DNA from: DASYYE01 sp035946955
Lineage (GTDB): Bacteria > Actinomycetota > Actinomycetes > Streptosporangiales > Streptosporangiaceae
Assembly (NCBI GenBank): GCA_035946955.1
Contig: DASYYE010000605.1
Span: 1 to 9,233, forward strand
Length of the DNA: 9,233 nt
Reading direction: 5' to 3'
Part shown: one piece after another, positions 1 through 6,150 of the stretch
Position numbering within the stretch: the stretch's first letter is position 1
Layout of the letters: every line of letters begins with the position of its first letter
Translations under genes and position numbers: made by a program
The notes under the pieces: model-generated
The model's database searches: none
What the model saw: only the letters and a program-made list of their open reading frames with translations
What the model was told of the DNA's origin: nothing

Positions 1-831
1 GACGACAGCCGCAAGCGATACATCAACTCCTCGATGCTCCTCAACGCGCCGCTCGACGTGCGCACCGACCCCACGTTCCGGGTGCGCATCAGAGCCGGGT
101 CGGAGATCCAGATGATCGACTTCATCCGTGACCTGATCATCCGGCACGAGGAAGACCGTGGCACCGTCGTCCTCCACGCGTCCGGGGTCTGCCGGGACGA
201 CGACGCCGTAGTCATCGCGGGCCCGAAGGGGGCCGGGAAGACGACCACCCTGCTGTCGGTCCTCCGTCACCCCGAATGGTCCTACTTCACTGGTGACAAG
301 GCATTCTGCGAACTGGCCGGCGACCACCTGGTGGTATATCCCTGGCGGGACTACCCCTACGTGGGAGTGGGGACAATCCGGGCTGACCAGCGGCTGGAAA
401 GGCTGGTCCGCGAGGCGACAGGGGCGGCTCTGGACCAGTACCCGCCCTCCCACAAGGTGCTGCTCGACCCGGACGTCTTCGAAGCGTGGCTGGGCGCGGA
501 ATTCTCGCCCCGGCCCCGGCGCCTCGCCGCGGTCATGCTGCCAGAAGTAAGGCCAGACGAGCCGCTGACCACGTGGCGGCTGTCCAGTGACGCTGAACGC
601 TGGGCACACCTGAACAAGATCGTCGACCGGCAGGTGGACACGACCTTCTTCACCTGGCAGTCATACCTCGTCCCTGACTACAGCGCTTTCTACCGTTCGC
701 TCTCGCAGCTGCGCCAGGTGCTGCCCAGCATCGACATGGTCCGCTTGCGGGGCACGCTCGACATCGACCTCGGGGCTGTGCTCGGGCGCGATAGCGCCGC
801 ACGCCCACTGTGCTGGGAGGGTGCCGCATGA
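1..831 (+). CDS. HPr kinase-like P-loop protein, 5' partial
   Basis: The reading frame is open from the first base of the window. Eleven in-frame codons precede the first ATG (34), and that ATG has no Shine-Dalgarno sequence, so the gene probably starts left of the window. Counting from that ATG, a Walker A loop GPKGAGKT lies at about residues 64-71, preceded by VVLHASGV, the 'HAS' segment typical just before the P-loop of HprK-type kinases. It is followed by a short acidic strand (YFTGDKAF) at the expected Walker B-like place. HprK-fold proteins in actinobacterial gene clusters are generally not true HPr kinases but phosphorylate other hydroxyls, for example in lasso peptide clusters. No PTS gene is nearby. 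The stop overlaps the next start (ATGA at 828-831), so translation is probably coupled to the downstream nucleotide kinase-like gene. The substrate cannot be read from the sequence, and the C-terminal 150 residues show no motif I recognise. Confidence 0.8.
   Translation, partial: DDSRKRYINSSMLLNAPLDVRTDPTFRVRIRAGSEIQMIDFIRDLIIRHEEDRGTVVLHASGVCRDDDAVVIAGPKGAGKTTTLLSVLRHPEWSYFTGDKAFCELAGDHLVVYPWRDYPYVGVGTIRADQRLERLVREATGAALDQYPPSHKVLLDPDVFEAWLGAEFSPRPRRLAAVMLPEVRPDEPLTTWRLSSDAERWAHLNKIVDRQVDTTFFTWQSYLVPDYSAFYRSLSQLRQVLPSIDMVRLRGTLDIDLGAVLGRDSAARPLCWEGAA
816..820 (+). promoter_or_regulatory. Shine-Dalgarno site setting the start at 828
   Basis: GGAGG sits 7 bases before the ATG at 828. This favours that ATG over the in-frame GTG at 810, which would place the ribosome site inside the coding region. 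Confidence 0.7.
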
Positions 832-1385
832 ACAAGACATCCCAGGCGCTGCGCGTCGCAGTGGTCGGCCTGGCCGGCTGCGGCAAGTCCACCTGCGCCG
901 GCCTGGTCGAGGACTTCGCGCGCGACAACCGGCGCAGCTACCAGCGGGTGAAGCTGGCCAAGCCACTGTATGACCTGCAGGAAGCTGTCTACGGCGTCGC
1001 CGGGGTGCCGCTGCAGCCCGGCTCCCAGGACCAGTTGCTCATGGAAGCGCTGGCAGACGCGCTGCGGCGGATCCGCCCCGAGTCGATCGTCGACGACTTC
1101 GCCTGGCGGCTTGGCCAGACCTCGGCCGACATCGTCATCAACGACGACCTGCGCGACCCGTTCGTGGACGCCCCGCGGCTCCGGCAGATGGGGTTCCGGG
1201 TGCTCCGCGTCACGTGCCAGGAAGACATACGCCAGCAGCGGCTCGCCGAGCGCGGCGACCTGACCAGGTCCGATGCGTCCACAGGCCGCCTCGACCTGAT
1301 CGAACCGGATGCGGTCATAGACAACAGCTACGACCTCGAATCCTGCAAGAGCGCGGTCTACAAGTTCCTCAGGGAATGGCAATGA
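828..1385 (+). CDS. Deoxynucleoside monophosphate kinase-like P-loop kinase
   Basis: A 185-residue protein of the P-loop NMP-kinase type. Walker A is GLAGCGKST at residues 14-22. The central strand DIVINDDLRD (about 101-110) resembles the 'DxR' segment of phage-type deoxynucleotide monophosphate kinases. It is followed by a strand-helix unit (FRVLRVTC) and a lid-like arginine-rich stretch at 134-147. The terminal segment DAVIDNSYDLESCKSAVYKFL matches the 'xVIxNxGsleeL' ending common in this family. The expected role is phosphate transfer from ATP to a (deoxy)nucleotide or a nucleotide-like pathway intermediate in the cytosol. Its start overlaps the stop of the upstream HprK-like gene, and its own stop overlaps the start of the dCTP deaminase-like gene, so the three should be made together. 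Family assignment is good; the exact acceptor is unknown. Confidence 0.85.
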   Translation: MNKTSQALRVAVVGLAGCGKSTCAGLVEDFARDNRRSYQRVKLAKPLYDLQEAVYGVAGVPLQPGSQDQLLMEALADALRRIRPESIVDDFAWRLGQTSADIVINDDLRDPFVDAPRLRQMGFRVLRVTCQEDIRQQRLAERGDLTRSDASTGRLDLIEPDAVIDNSYDLESCKSAVYKFLREWQ

Positions 1386-1963
1386 TACTCACCGGTGCCG
1401 AAATATCACGTGAAGTCCGGCTTGGACGAATTCAGGTAGGCGACTTCGACCCCGAGCGGCTGGAGCCCAACAGCTACGGGTTCCGCCTCGCCAAGGACAT
1501 CCTGCAATACGACCAAGACGTCATCGACTGCTACGAGCCGTCGGGGACCCAGCATGTGGAGATAGGGCCGGATGGCTTTGTGCTCCAGCCAGGCAAGTTC
1601 TATCTCGGCAGCACCATGGAAGAGATGGGCAGCCCATACTACGCCGCTGAGCTGTACGCCTCACGGTCAGCGGCGACGCTGGGAATATGGATCCAGTTCT
1701 CGGCCCCGCTGGGGCACAGTGGGGCGATCATTCCATGGACGCTGGAGATGAAGGTCGCGCACCCCACACGGGTGTACGCGGGAATGGTCATCGGGAAGCT
1801 CTCCTTCTGGGCGATGCAAGGCAGCCCGATCGGCTACCAGGGCAAGTACACCGGGTCATCCTCGACAGTCGCGTCCCGGCTCAGCCAAGAAGGGCCCAGG
1901 CGGGCAGCTAGCGCCTCCGCCCTGCCTGAAGGCAGCCGGGCACTCGAGCCGCTCTGTCGCTGA
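1382..1963 (+). CDS. dCTP deaminase/dUTPase-fold protein with altered active site
   Basis: A 193-residue protein that aligns along its length with dCTP deaminase (Dcd). It shows the N-terminal segment with EPNSYGFRL, the GKFYLGSTME strand (about 71-80), YASRSAATLGI (about 92-102), the WTLEM strand with E122 at the catalytic glutamate position, the MVIGKLSF strand (about 135-142), and the C-terminal KYTG...ASR triphosphate-loop region (about 155-166). Laid ungapped against E. coli and M. tuberculosis Dcd as I remember them, the catalytic Ser of the RSSxxR motif becomes R95 and the catalytic Arg becomes T99, while the Glu and the Ala of the THxTA region remain. Activity may therefore be lost or changed. 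A 22-residue tail after ASRLSQEG has no family counterpart I know. The start is set by the ATGA overlap with the upstream stop and by AGGGA 6 bases before it. Confidence 0.85.
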   Translation: MILTGAEISREVRLGRIQVGDFDPERLEPNSYGFRLAKDILQYDQDVIDCYEPSGTQHVEIGPDGFVLQPGKFYLGSTMEEMGSPYYAAELYASRSAATLGIWIQFSAPLGHSGAIIPWTLEMKVAHPTRVYAGMVIGKLSFWAMQGSPIGYQGKYTGSSSTVASRLSQEGPRRAASASALPEGSRALEPLCR

Positions 1964-1981
1964 GCTGGCCCGGACAACCAG

Positions 1982-1987
1982 AAGGAG
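1982..1987 (+). promoter_or_regulatory. Ribosome binding site of the first ATP-grasp gene
   Basis: AAGGAG lies 10 bases before the ATG at 1998, in the 34-base gap after the deaminase-like gene. No promoter or hairpin is evident in this gap, so the operon probably continues through it. Confidence 0.6.
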
Positions 1988-1997
1988 CGATTGCCTT

Positions 1998-3251
1998 ATG
2001 GCAAAGCGCAGAGTTGCGGTAATAGTCGACGCGTATTCGACCCAGCGTTACCTGCCGCCGTTGTTCCACGACCGCGGGTACGAGTGCGTCCATGTGCAGT
2101 CAGGGGAGATCCCATCGGTGATGGCCCCCACCTGGCTGCCGGACAATTTCGCCGACAACATCGTGCATGAGGGCGACCTCCAGCAGACACTCGCCAGGGT
2201 TTCGGCCCACGAGCCGGAGATCCTCATCCCGGGTATGGAGTGCGGTGTCGAACTCGCCGACCAGCTCAGTGAGCAGCTGGGGCTGCGCACCAACGGGACA
2301 GCGCTCAGCCCGGCCCGCCGCGACAAGTACCGGATGATGGAGACGATCCGGGCCGCGGGCGTCCCCGCCGCCCGGCAGCTCCTCGGCACGAATTGGGAGA
2401 CCATCGCGCAGTGGTATGCGCAAGTGGGCGGCCGGGTCGTGCTGAAGCCGCTCAAGAGCGCCGGCAATGACGGGGTCTCCTTCTGCGACTCGCTGGATGA
2501 GCTGGCCGAGGCGTACCACGCGGTCGTCGGCAAGAACAGCGCCCTGAACCTCTACAACGAGGCCGTGGTCGTCCAGGAGTACCTGCCTGGTGTCGAGTAC
2601 TACGTCAACTCCATCAGCCTCGACGGAGTGCACTACGCGTGCGACGTGTGGGACACCGACCACCTCGAGATCAACGGGGTCCGCGACCTGCTGGGCGGGT
2701 CCACACTCCTGCCCAGCACGGGCCCGGTGTCAGACGTGCTCGTCAGCTACACCTTCTCGGTGCTCGACGCCCTGGGCATCCAGAACGGCCCCGCTCACAC
2801 CGAGCTCAAGCTCACGCCCATGGGCCCACGCCTGATCGAGACCGGCGCCCGGATCTGTGGCGCGGACCTGCCCGTCCTGACCCGCGCGGCGCTCGGCGCG
2901 GGCCAGCTGGAATGGACGGTCGACGCCTATGTCAATCCCGAGCAGTTCAAAGAACGGACCACCCAGCCATACGAGATCACCCGGCACGCGACATGCGTCA
3001 ACATGATCTCACCGGCTTCCGGAACATTGCGTGACCTGCCTCGGATGGATCAGCTGAAAGGCCTGGAGAGCTATCACGACGTGATCATGCGAGTCCAGCC
3101 CGGAAAACCGGTCCACCGCACCGTGAATGATTTCACCTATCCCATGCTCGTCCACCTCATGCATGAGGTGGAAGCATACGTGCGGCGCGACTACGCGACC
3201 GCACGTTACCTGGACGGCGTGGGCTTTTACGATATCGCGCAGGACAGTTAG
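1998..3251 (+). CDS. ATP-grasp ligase, first of two
   Basis: A 417-residue cytosolic protein of the ATP-grasp superfamily (carbamoyl-phosphate synthase / L-amino acid ligase-like). Enzymes of this type activate a carboxylate as acyl phosphate and join it to an amine. The N-terminal pre-ATP-grasp region (about 1-105) begins with a Rossmann-like strand RRVAVIVDAYS. The ATP-binding lysine lies in RVVLKP (K150), followed by the flexible loop SAGNDGV (154-160) and the adenine-hinge strand VVQEYLPGVEYYV (191-203). Metal ligands are expected at E269 in HTELKL and E281 in RLIETGAR. The usual 'ExNxR' reads ETGAR here, a common variant in amino-acid ligases. The carboxylate and amine substrates are unknown. 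It is followed after 12 bases by a second ATP-grasp gene, which suggests two successive bond-forming steps or two different acyl donors. Confidence 0.9.
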   Translation: MAKRRVAVIVDAYSTQRYLPPLFHDRGYECVHVQSGEIPSVMAPTWLPDNFADNIVHEGDLQQTLARVSAHEPEILIPGMECGVELADQLSEQLGLRTNGTALSPARRDKYRMMETIRAAGVPAARQLLGTNWETIAQWYAQVGGRVVLKPLKSAGNDGVSFCDSLDELAEAYHAVVGKNSALNLYNEAVVVQEYLPGVEYYVNSISLDGVHYACDVWDTDHLEINGVRDLLGGSTLLPSTGPVSDVLVSYTFSVLDALGIQNGPAHTELKLTPMGPRLIETGARICGADLPVLTRAALGAGQLEWTVDAYVNPEQFKERTTQPYEITRHATCVNMISPASGTLRDLPRMDQLKGLESYHDVIMRVQPGKPVHRTVNDFTYPMLVHLMHEVEAYVRRDYATARYLDGVGFYDIAQDS

Positions 3252-3263
3252 GGGCGGTCTTCA

Positions 3264-4517
3264 GTGGAAACACGTTCATACAGCACTGGCAGCGGCCTGC
3301 CGCTGCTGCTCATTATCGGCCCGGGAGTGCACCGCTTCCGTGAATACCTGTTCCAGAGCATCAGTACCCGCTATGACATTCACGTGATGAACTCGGTGGA
3401 GCCTACGTGGGAGGTGCCGTACCTGAGCGGGGCCACGGTGGTCCCGGACATGAGCGCCGCCACCCTGGTCGCGGCGGCCCAGCACGTAGCCGCCCGCCAG
3501 TCCATCAGCGGGGTGCTGACCTTTGACGAGGCGAGGGTCCTGCCGACCGCGCATGTGGCCGCCGCCCTCGGTCTCCCCGGGGGGAACCCTGAGGCCGCCG
3601 AGCACTGCCGGGACAAGTACCTGACCCGGAGCGCGCTGGAGAAGGCTGGCCTGTCGCAGCCCGGCTTTGGGCTGGTCGGCGACCTTCCGGAGGCGCTGGC
3701 GGCCGCGGACCGGATCGGCTACCCGGTTGTCATCAAGCCCCGGGGCGCGGCGGCCAGCTACGGCGTGGTCCGGGTGGACGGCGCGCAGGAACTCGCCAGC
3801 AAGTTCACGTTCTCCCGGGACGCCACGGTGCCTGACGCCCCGCACTATGAACAGGCCGTCCTGGTGGAGGAGTACCTGCAGGGGCCAGAGGTCAGCATTG
3901 ACTCCTGTGTCCAGCACGGGAAAGTCACGCCCATGTACGTCGCGAGGAAGGAGGTCGGTTTCGCCCCCTACTTCGAGGAGACCGGCCACACCGTCGATGC
4001 CTGCGACCCGCTGCTGGCCGACGGAGAGGTGCGCAAGACCCTCCAGGAGATGCACGAGGCGATTGGTTTCGTGGACGGCTGGACGCACACCGAATTCAAG
4101 CTGACAGCGGACGGCCCCAAGATCATCGAAGTGAACGGCCGGCTGGGCGGCGACCTGATTCCGTATCTCGGCCAGCTCGCGTCCGGAAACGACCCGGGCG
4201 TGGCTGCCGCTGCCGCCGCGTGCGGCACGCCGCCTGCGACGGCGGCGGAGCGCTCGCTCGTGGCAGGCGTCTGTTTCCTCTACGCCGAGCGGGACGGGGC
4301 CACCATCGAGGCAATCTCCTTTGACGAGACCGGATTCCACCCGGCCGTCCACTCCGCCGTGGTGCTCGCCCGGCCGGGCGACGTCGTTTCGCTGCCGCCC
4401 AAGGGCATCGTCTCGGGCCGCGTGGCGTTCGCCATTGCCGTGGCTGACACCCTCGGCGAATGCCGCGCGGCGCTGCGGAGCACCCAGTCCTCACTGAGCG
4501 TCAGACTGGCGGACTGA
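3264..4517 (+). CDS. ATP-grasp ligase, second of two
   Basis: A second 417-residue ATP-grasp protein starting at GTG, with AGGGG/GGGGCGG 6-9 bases upstream. Visible landmarks are an N-terminal strand LPLLLIIGPG, ATP-binding K158 in YPVVIKPRG, the glycine/alanine loop GAAASYGV (161-168), the hinge VLVEEYLQGPEVSID (199-213), and the metal-binding carboxylates HTEFKL (E277) and KIIEVNGRLGGD (E289, N291, R293). The last of these is a canonical ExNxR motif, unlike the ETGAR of the first ligase. A C-terminal domain of about 100 residues follows (from about 330), of the kind seen in biotin-carboxylase-like and amino-acid ligases. Sequence identity to the neighbour appears low outside the motifs, so this is probably not a recent tandem duplication. 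Substrate unknown; ATP-dependent carboxylate-amine ligation is the likely chemistry. Confidence 0.9.
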   Translation: METRSYSTGSGLPLLLIIGPGVHRFREYLFQSISTRYDIHVMNSVEPTWEVPYLSGATVVPDMSAATLVAAAQHVAARQSISGVLTFDEARVLPTAHVAAALGLPGGNPEAAEHCRDKYLTRSALEKAGLSQPGFGLVGDLPEALAAADRIGYPVVIKPRGAAASYGVVRVDGAQELASKFTFSRDATVPDAPHYEQAVLVEEYLQGPEVSIDSCVQHGKVTPMYVARKEVGFAPYFEETGHTVDACDPLLADGEVRKTLQEMHEAIGFVDGWTHTEFKLTADGPKIIEVNGRLGGDLIPYLGQLASGNDPGVAAAAAACGTPPATAAERSLVAGVCFLYAERDGATIEAISFDETGFHPAVHSAVVLARPGDVVSLPPKGIVSGRVAFAIAVADTLGECRAALRSTQSSLSVRLAD

Positions 4518-4553
4518 CGTGGCACTGGCGCAGGTCAACGATTGGAGCCGGGT

Positions 4554-5267
4554 TTGACCGTTCATGTCCTGCAGCTCAGCGACACGCACCTCAGGGCCGA
4601 CGGCCAGGCGGTCCACGGCGTTGACCCACGTGAGCGGCTGGCCACCGTGCTCGACGCGTACTGCCGTCTGGACACTCCACTGGACCTGGTGGTGCTGACC
4701 GGCGACCTCACTGACGATGGCAGCTTCATGGCCTGCCGCGACCTGGCGGACATGCTGGAGCCCTTGGGCGCACCGGTGCTCGCAGTGCCCGGAAACCACG
4801 ACAGGCCACAAACCCTCCGGGGGGTCTTCGCGGCCGACAGCATCGACGTCGGCCCGTGGCGGATCGTCGGTATCGACACCTCGCGCCCTGACCAGGTCCA
4901 CGGGACGGTGGAGGTCATGGCCGAGGCCGGTCGTCTCGACCGTCACGACCCGCGGCCCACCGTCCTGGCCATGCACCACCCCCTGGTGTCCCCCTCGGGT
5001 CATCCCTGGTTCCAGTGCGACGGGGGGGAAGGCTTCGCGGCCGAGCTCGCGGCGCGGCCCCATGTCAAGGCGGTCATCGCCGGGCACCTGCACTACCCGT
5101 ACGAGCTGCCCAGCCCGGGGCCGCTGGTGTTCGGCTGCCCCTCCGTGCTGGTTGGCATCTCCCACCAGGGAACCGAGATCAGCGTCGGCGGCACGGAGCT
5201 GACGGGTGCCCGGACCCTCGTCCTCGGGGACGACGGGAGCATCGTCTCCGACCTGCTCATCGCGTGA
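4554..5267 (+). CDS. Calcineurin-type metallophosphoesterase (CpdA-like)
   Basis: A 237-residue binuclear metallophosphoesterase with the full motif set: DTH (D10, H12), GDLTDDG (D51), GNHD (N81, H82), HH (141-142) and GHLH (177-180). The layout is closest to CpdA/Icc-type cyclic-nucleotide phosphodiesterases, but related enzymes dephosphorylate many phosphate esters. No signal peptide or membrane segment is present, so it should act in the cytosol. I chose the TTG at 4554 because GGAG (4544-4547) lies 6 bases before it; an in-frame TTG at 4542 would overlap that site. It is the last gene of the plus-strand run. In a pathway that begins with kinases, it could remove a protecting phosphate at the end or hydrolyse a phosphodiester intermediate; this role is inferred from position only. 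Confidence 0.88.
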   Translation: MTVHVLQLSDTHLRADGQAVHGVDPRERLATVLDAYCRLDTPLDLVVLTGDLTDDGSFMACRDLADMLEPLGAPVLAVPGNHDRPQTLRGVFAADSIDVGPWRIVGIDTSRPDQVHGTVEVMAEAGRLDRHDPRPTVLAMHHPLVSPSGHPWFQCDGGEGFAAELAARPHVKAVIAGHLHYPYELPSPGPLVFGCPSVLVGISHQGTEISVGGTELTGARTLVLGDDGSIVSDLLIA

Positions 5268-5304
5268 GCGAACGCCCAGTTTCCGAGGAGGCTGGCCCCG
5301 CCCG

Positions 5305-6111
5305 TCATACGTCCCCGCGGGTGGCGTAGCCGATGTTGCCGGCCGAGTCGGCGACCGCACCGACCCGGATGTGTTCGACGGCTGCTCGCAGTTCCGCGCC
5401 GCCTTTGGCGTCGCCGGAGCGTAGCAGGAGAGCCGTGGCGAGCCGGTCGGCGAGAGTACTGGCGGCTGCTTGGAGCAGCAGGTGGCGGCCCCGTTGGAAC
5501 AGCGCGGAAAGGTCGCCGAGACGCTGGCTGGCTTCAAGTGGTGGCAGCATGCGTTCGACGATGAGGCCTGCGACCGCCTCTGCCACGCCGGTGAGCTCAC
5601 GGCCCAAAGTGCCGGCCAGGTCGAGCATCTCGTCGAGTGGGATACCAGCGGCCGTGCCGTCGGCGACGAGGGCGAGCAGGGCGGGGCTGCGGACCAGGAA
5701 GTCCTCACCGTCGGGCTGGATGAGTCCCGCAGAGCAAGCCCGGCGCAGCGATGGGCCGGTCAGCGCGGGGAGTCGGCCAGGCAGTTCTGCCTGGGTGAGC
5801 CGCAGTGGTGTCTCGTCCAGCGGCGCTTGGGCCGGTTCGACACCGAGCAAGGCAGAGAGGTTGGTCCCCGCGTCCCATGCTTGGAGGAGGTCGCGGATTC
5901 CGGCGAGGGAGTAGCCGCGCCGCTGGAGTCGGGCGATGAGTTCCAGCCGCTGGGCATGGTGGGGCCCGTATACACCGATGCGGCCGCGCCGCTGTGGTGG
6001 CGGTAGCAGGCGCATGGTGTGGTACTCGCGGATCGTGCGGACTGGTACTTGCGCCTGGCGGGCGAGTTCATCGATGGTCAGCCCGGGGCCGGTTTCCTTG
6101 GTCTCGGTCAC
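5305..6111 (-). CDS. MerR-family transcriptional regulator
   Basis: A 268-residue protein from the GTG at 6111. The N-terminus carries a MerR winged helix-turn-helix: LTIDELARQAQVPVRTIREYH (about 11-31), wing with GRIGVYGPHHAQRLELI (about 43-59), then a second helix pair RRGYSLAGIRDLLQAW (64-79). MerR proteins bind inverted repeats as dimers and sense a ligand with the C-terminal part. Here that part (about 100-268) is a long helical region that I cannot tie to a known effector. It has no cysteine cluster of the metal-sensing kind. The GTG start is preferred over an in-frame ATG at 6189, because the extension would run across the promoter region and into the divergent gene. It is divergent to the phosphotransferase gene with 39 bases between starts, and convergent to the phosphoesterase, ending 37 bases from it. 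Autoregulation and control of the phosphotransferase are likely. Confidence 0.9.
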   Translation of the reverse strand: MTETKETGPGLTIDELARQAQVPVRTIREYHTMRLLPPPQRRGRIGVYGPHHAQRLELIARLQRRGYSLAGIRDLLQAWDAGTNLSALLGVEPAQAPLDETPLRLTQAELPGRLPALTGPSLRRACSAGLIQPDGEDFLVRSPALLALVADGTAAGIPLDEMLDLAGTLGRELTGVAEAVAGLIVERMLPPLEASQRLGDLSALFQRGRHLLLQAAASTLADRLATALLLRSGDAKGGAELRAAVEHIRVGAVADSAGNIGYATRGDV

Positions 6112-6114
6112 TGT

Positions 6115-6143
6115 TAGACAGTACCGCCGAGAACCGTTACGGT
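6115..6143 (+). promoter_or_regulatory. Probable promoter of the phosphotransferase gene (leaderless)
   Basis: TAGACA (6115-6120, 5 of 6 to TTGACA) and TACGGT (6138-6143, matching TAnnnT) are spaced by 17 bases. The -10 ends 7 bases before the GTG at 6151, predicting a leaderless transcript. The promoter interlocks with the MerR promoter: each -35 lies in or beside the other's -10. Confidence 0.5.
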
Positions 6144-6146
6144 AAA
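6118..6146 (-). promoter_or_regulatory. Probable promoter of the MerR gene (leaderless)
   Basis: On the minus strand, TTTACC (6146-6141) and TACTGT (6123-6118) are spaced by 17 bases. The -10 element ends 6 bases before the GTG at 6111, so transcription would begin at or next to the start codon. No Shine-Dalgarno sequence is present, which fits a leaderless mRNA. The -35 is a weak match (4 of 6). Confidence 0.5.
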
Positions 6147-6150
6147 TACC

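Noticed and set aside
1214..1381. N-terminal extension of the dCTP deaminase-like ORF to 249 residues
   Set aside because: The extension overlaps the kinase gene by 170 bases, reads as arginine/proline-rich shadow sequence, and the Dcd-like N-terminus begins exactly at the ATG at 1382.
690..1382. 230-residue minus-strand ORF
   Set aside because: It is antisense to the kinase-like gene in a high-GC region, has no recognisable motif, and the plus strand carries a clear Walker A protein.
828..1963. Anti-phage nucleotide-depletion system (kinase-like plus dCTP deaminase)
   Set aside because: A P-loop protein beside a deaminase recalls AvcD-type defence, but those deaminases are zinc cytidine-deaminase-fold. 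This one is Dcd-fold with altered catalytic positions, and the coupled ATP-grasp and phosphoesterase genes fit biosynthesis better.
3276..4352. 358-residue minus-strand ORF
   Set aside because: It is a shadow of the second ATP-grasp gene with composition typical of antisense frames (rich in G, R, V, H) and no domain.
4554..5267. Assigning the phosphoesterase as a cAMP phosphodiesterase (cpdA)
   Set aside because: The motifs show the superfamily only; operon context does not suggest cAMP turnover, so no symbol was given.
4491..5708. 405-residue minus-strand ORF
   Set aside because: It spans the phosphoesterase gene antisense and runs out of frame into the MerR gene; both real genes have full motif sets.
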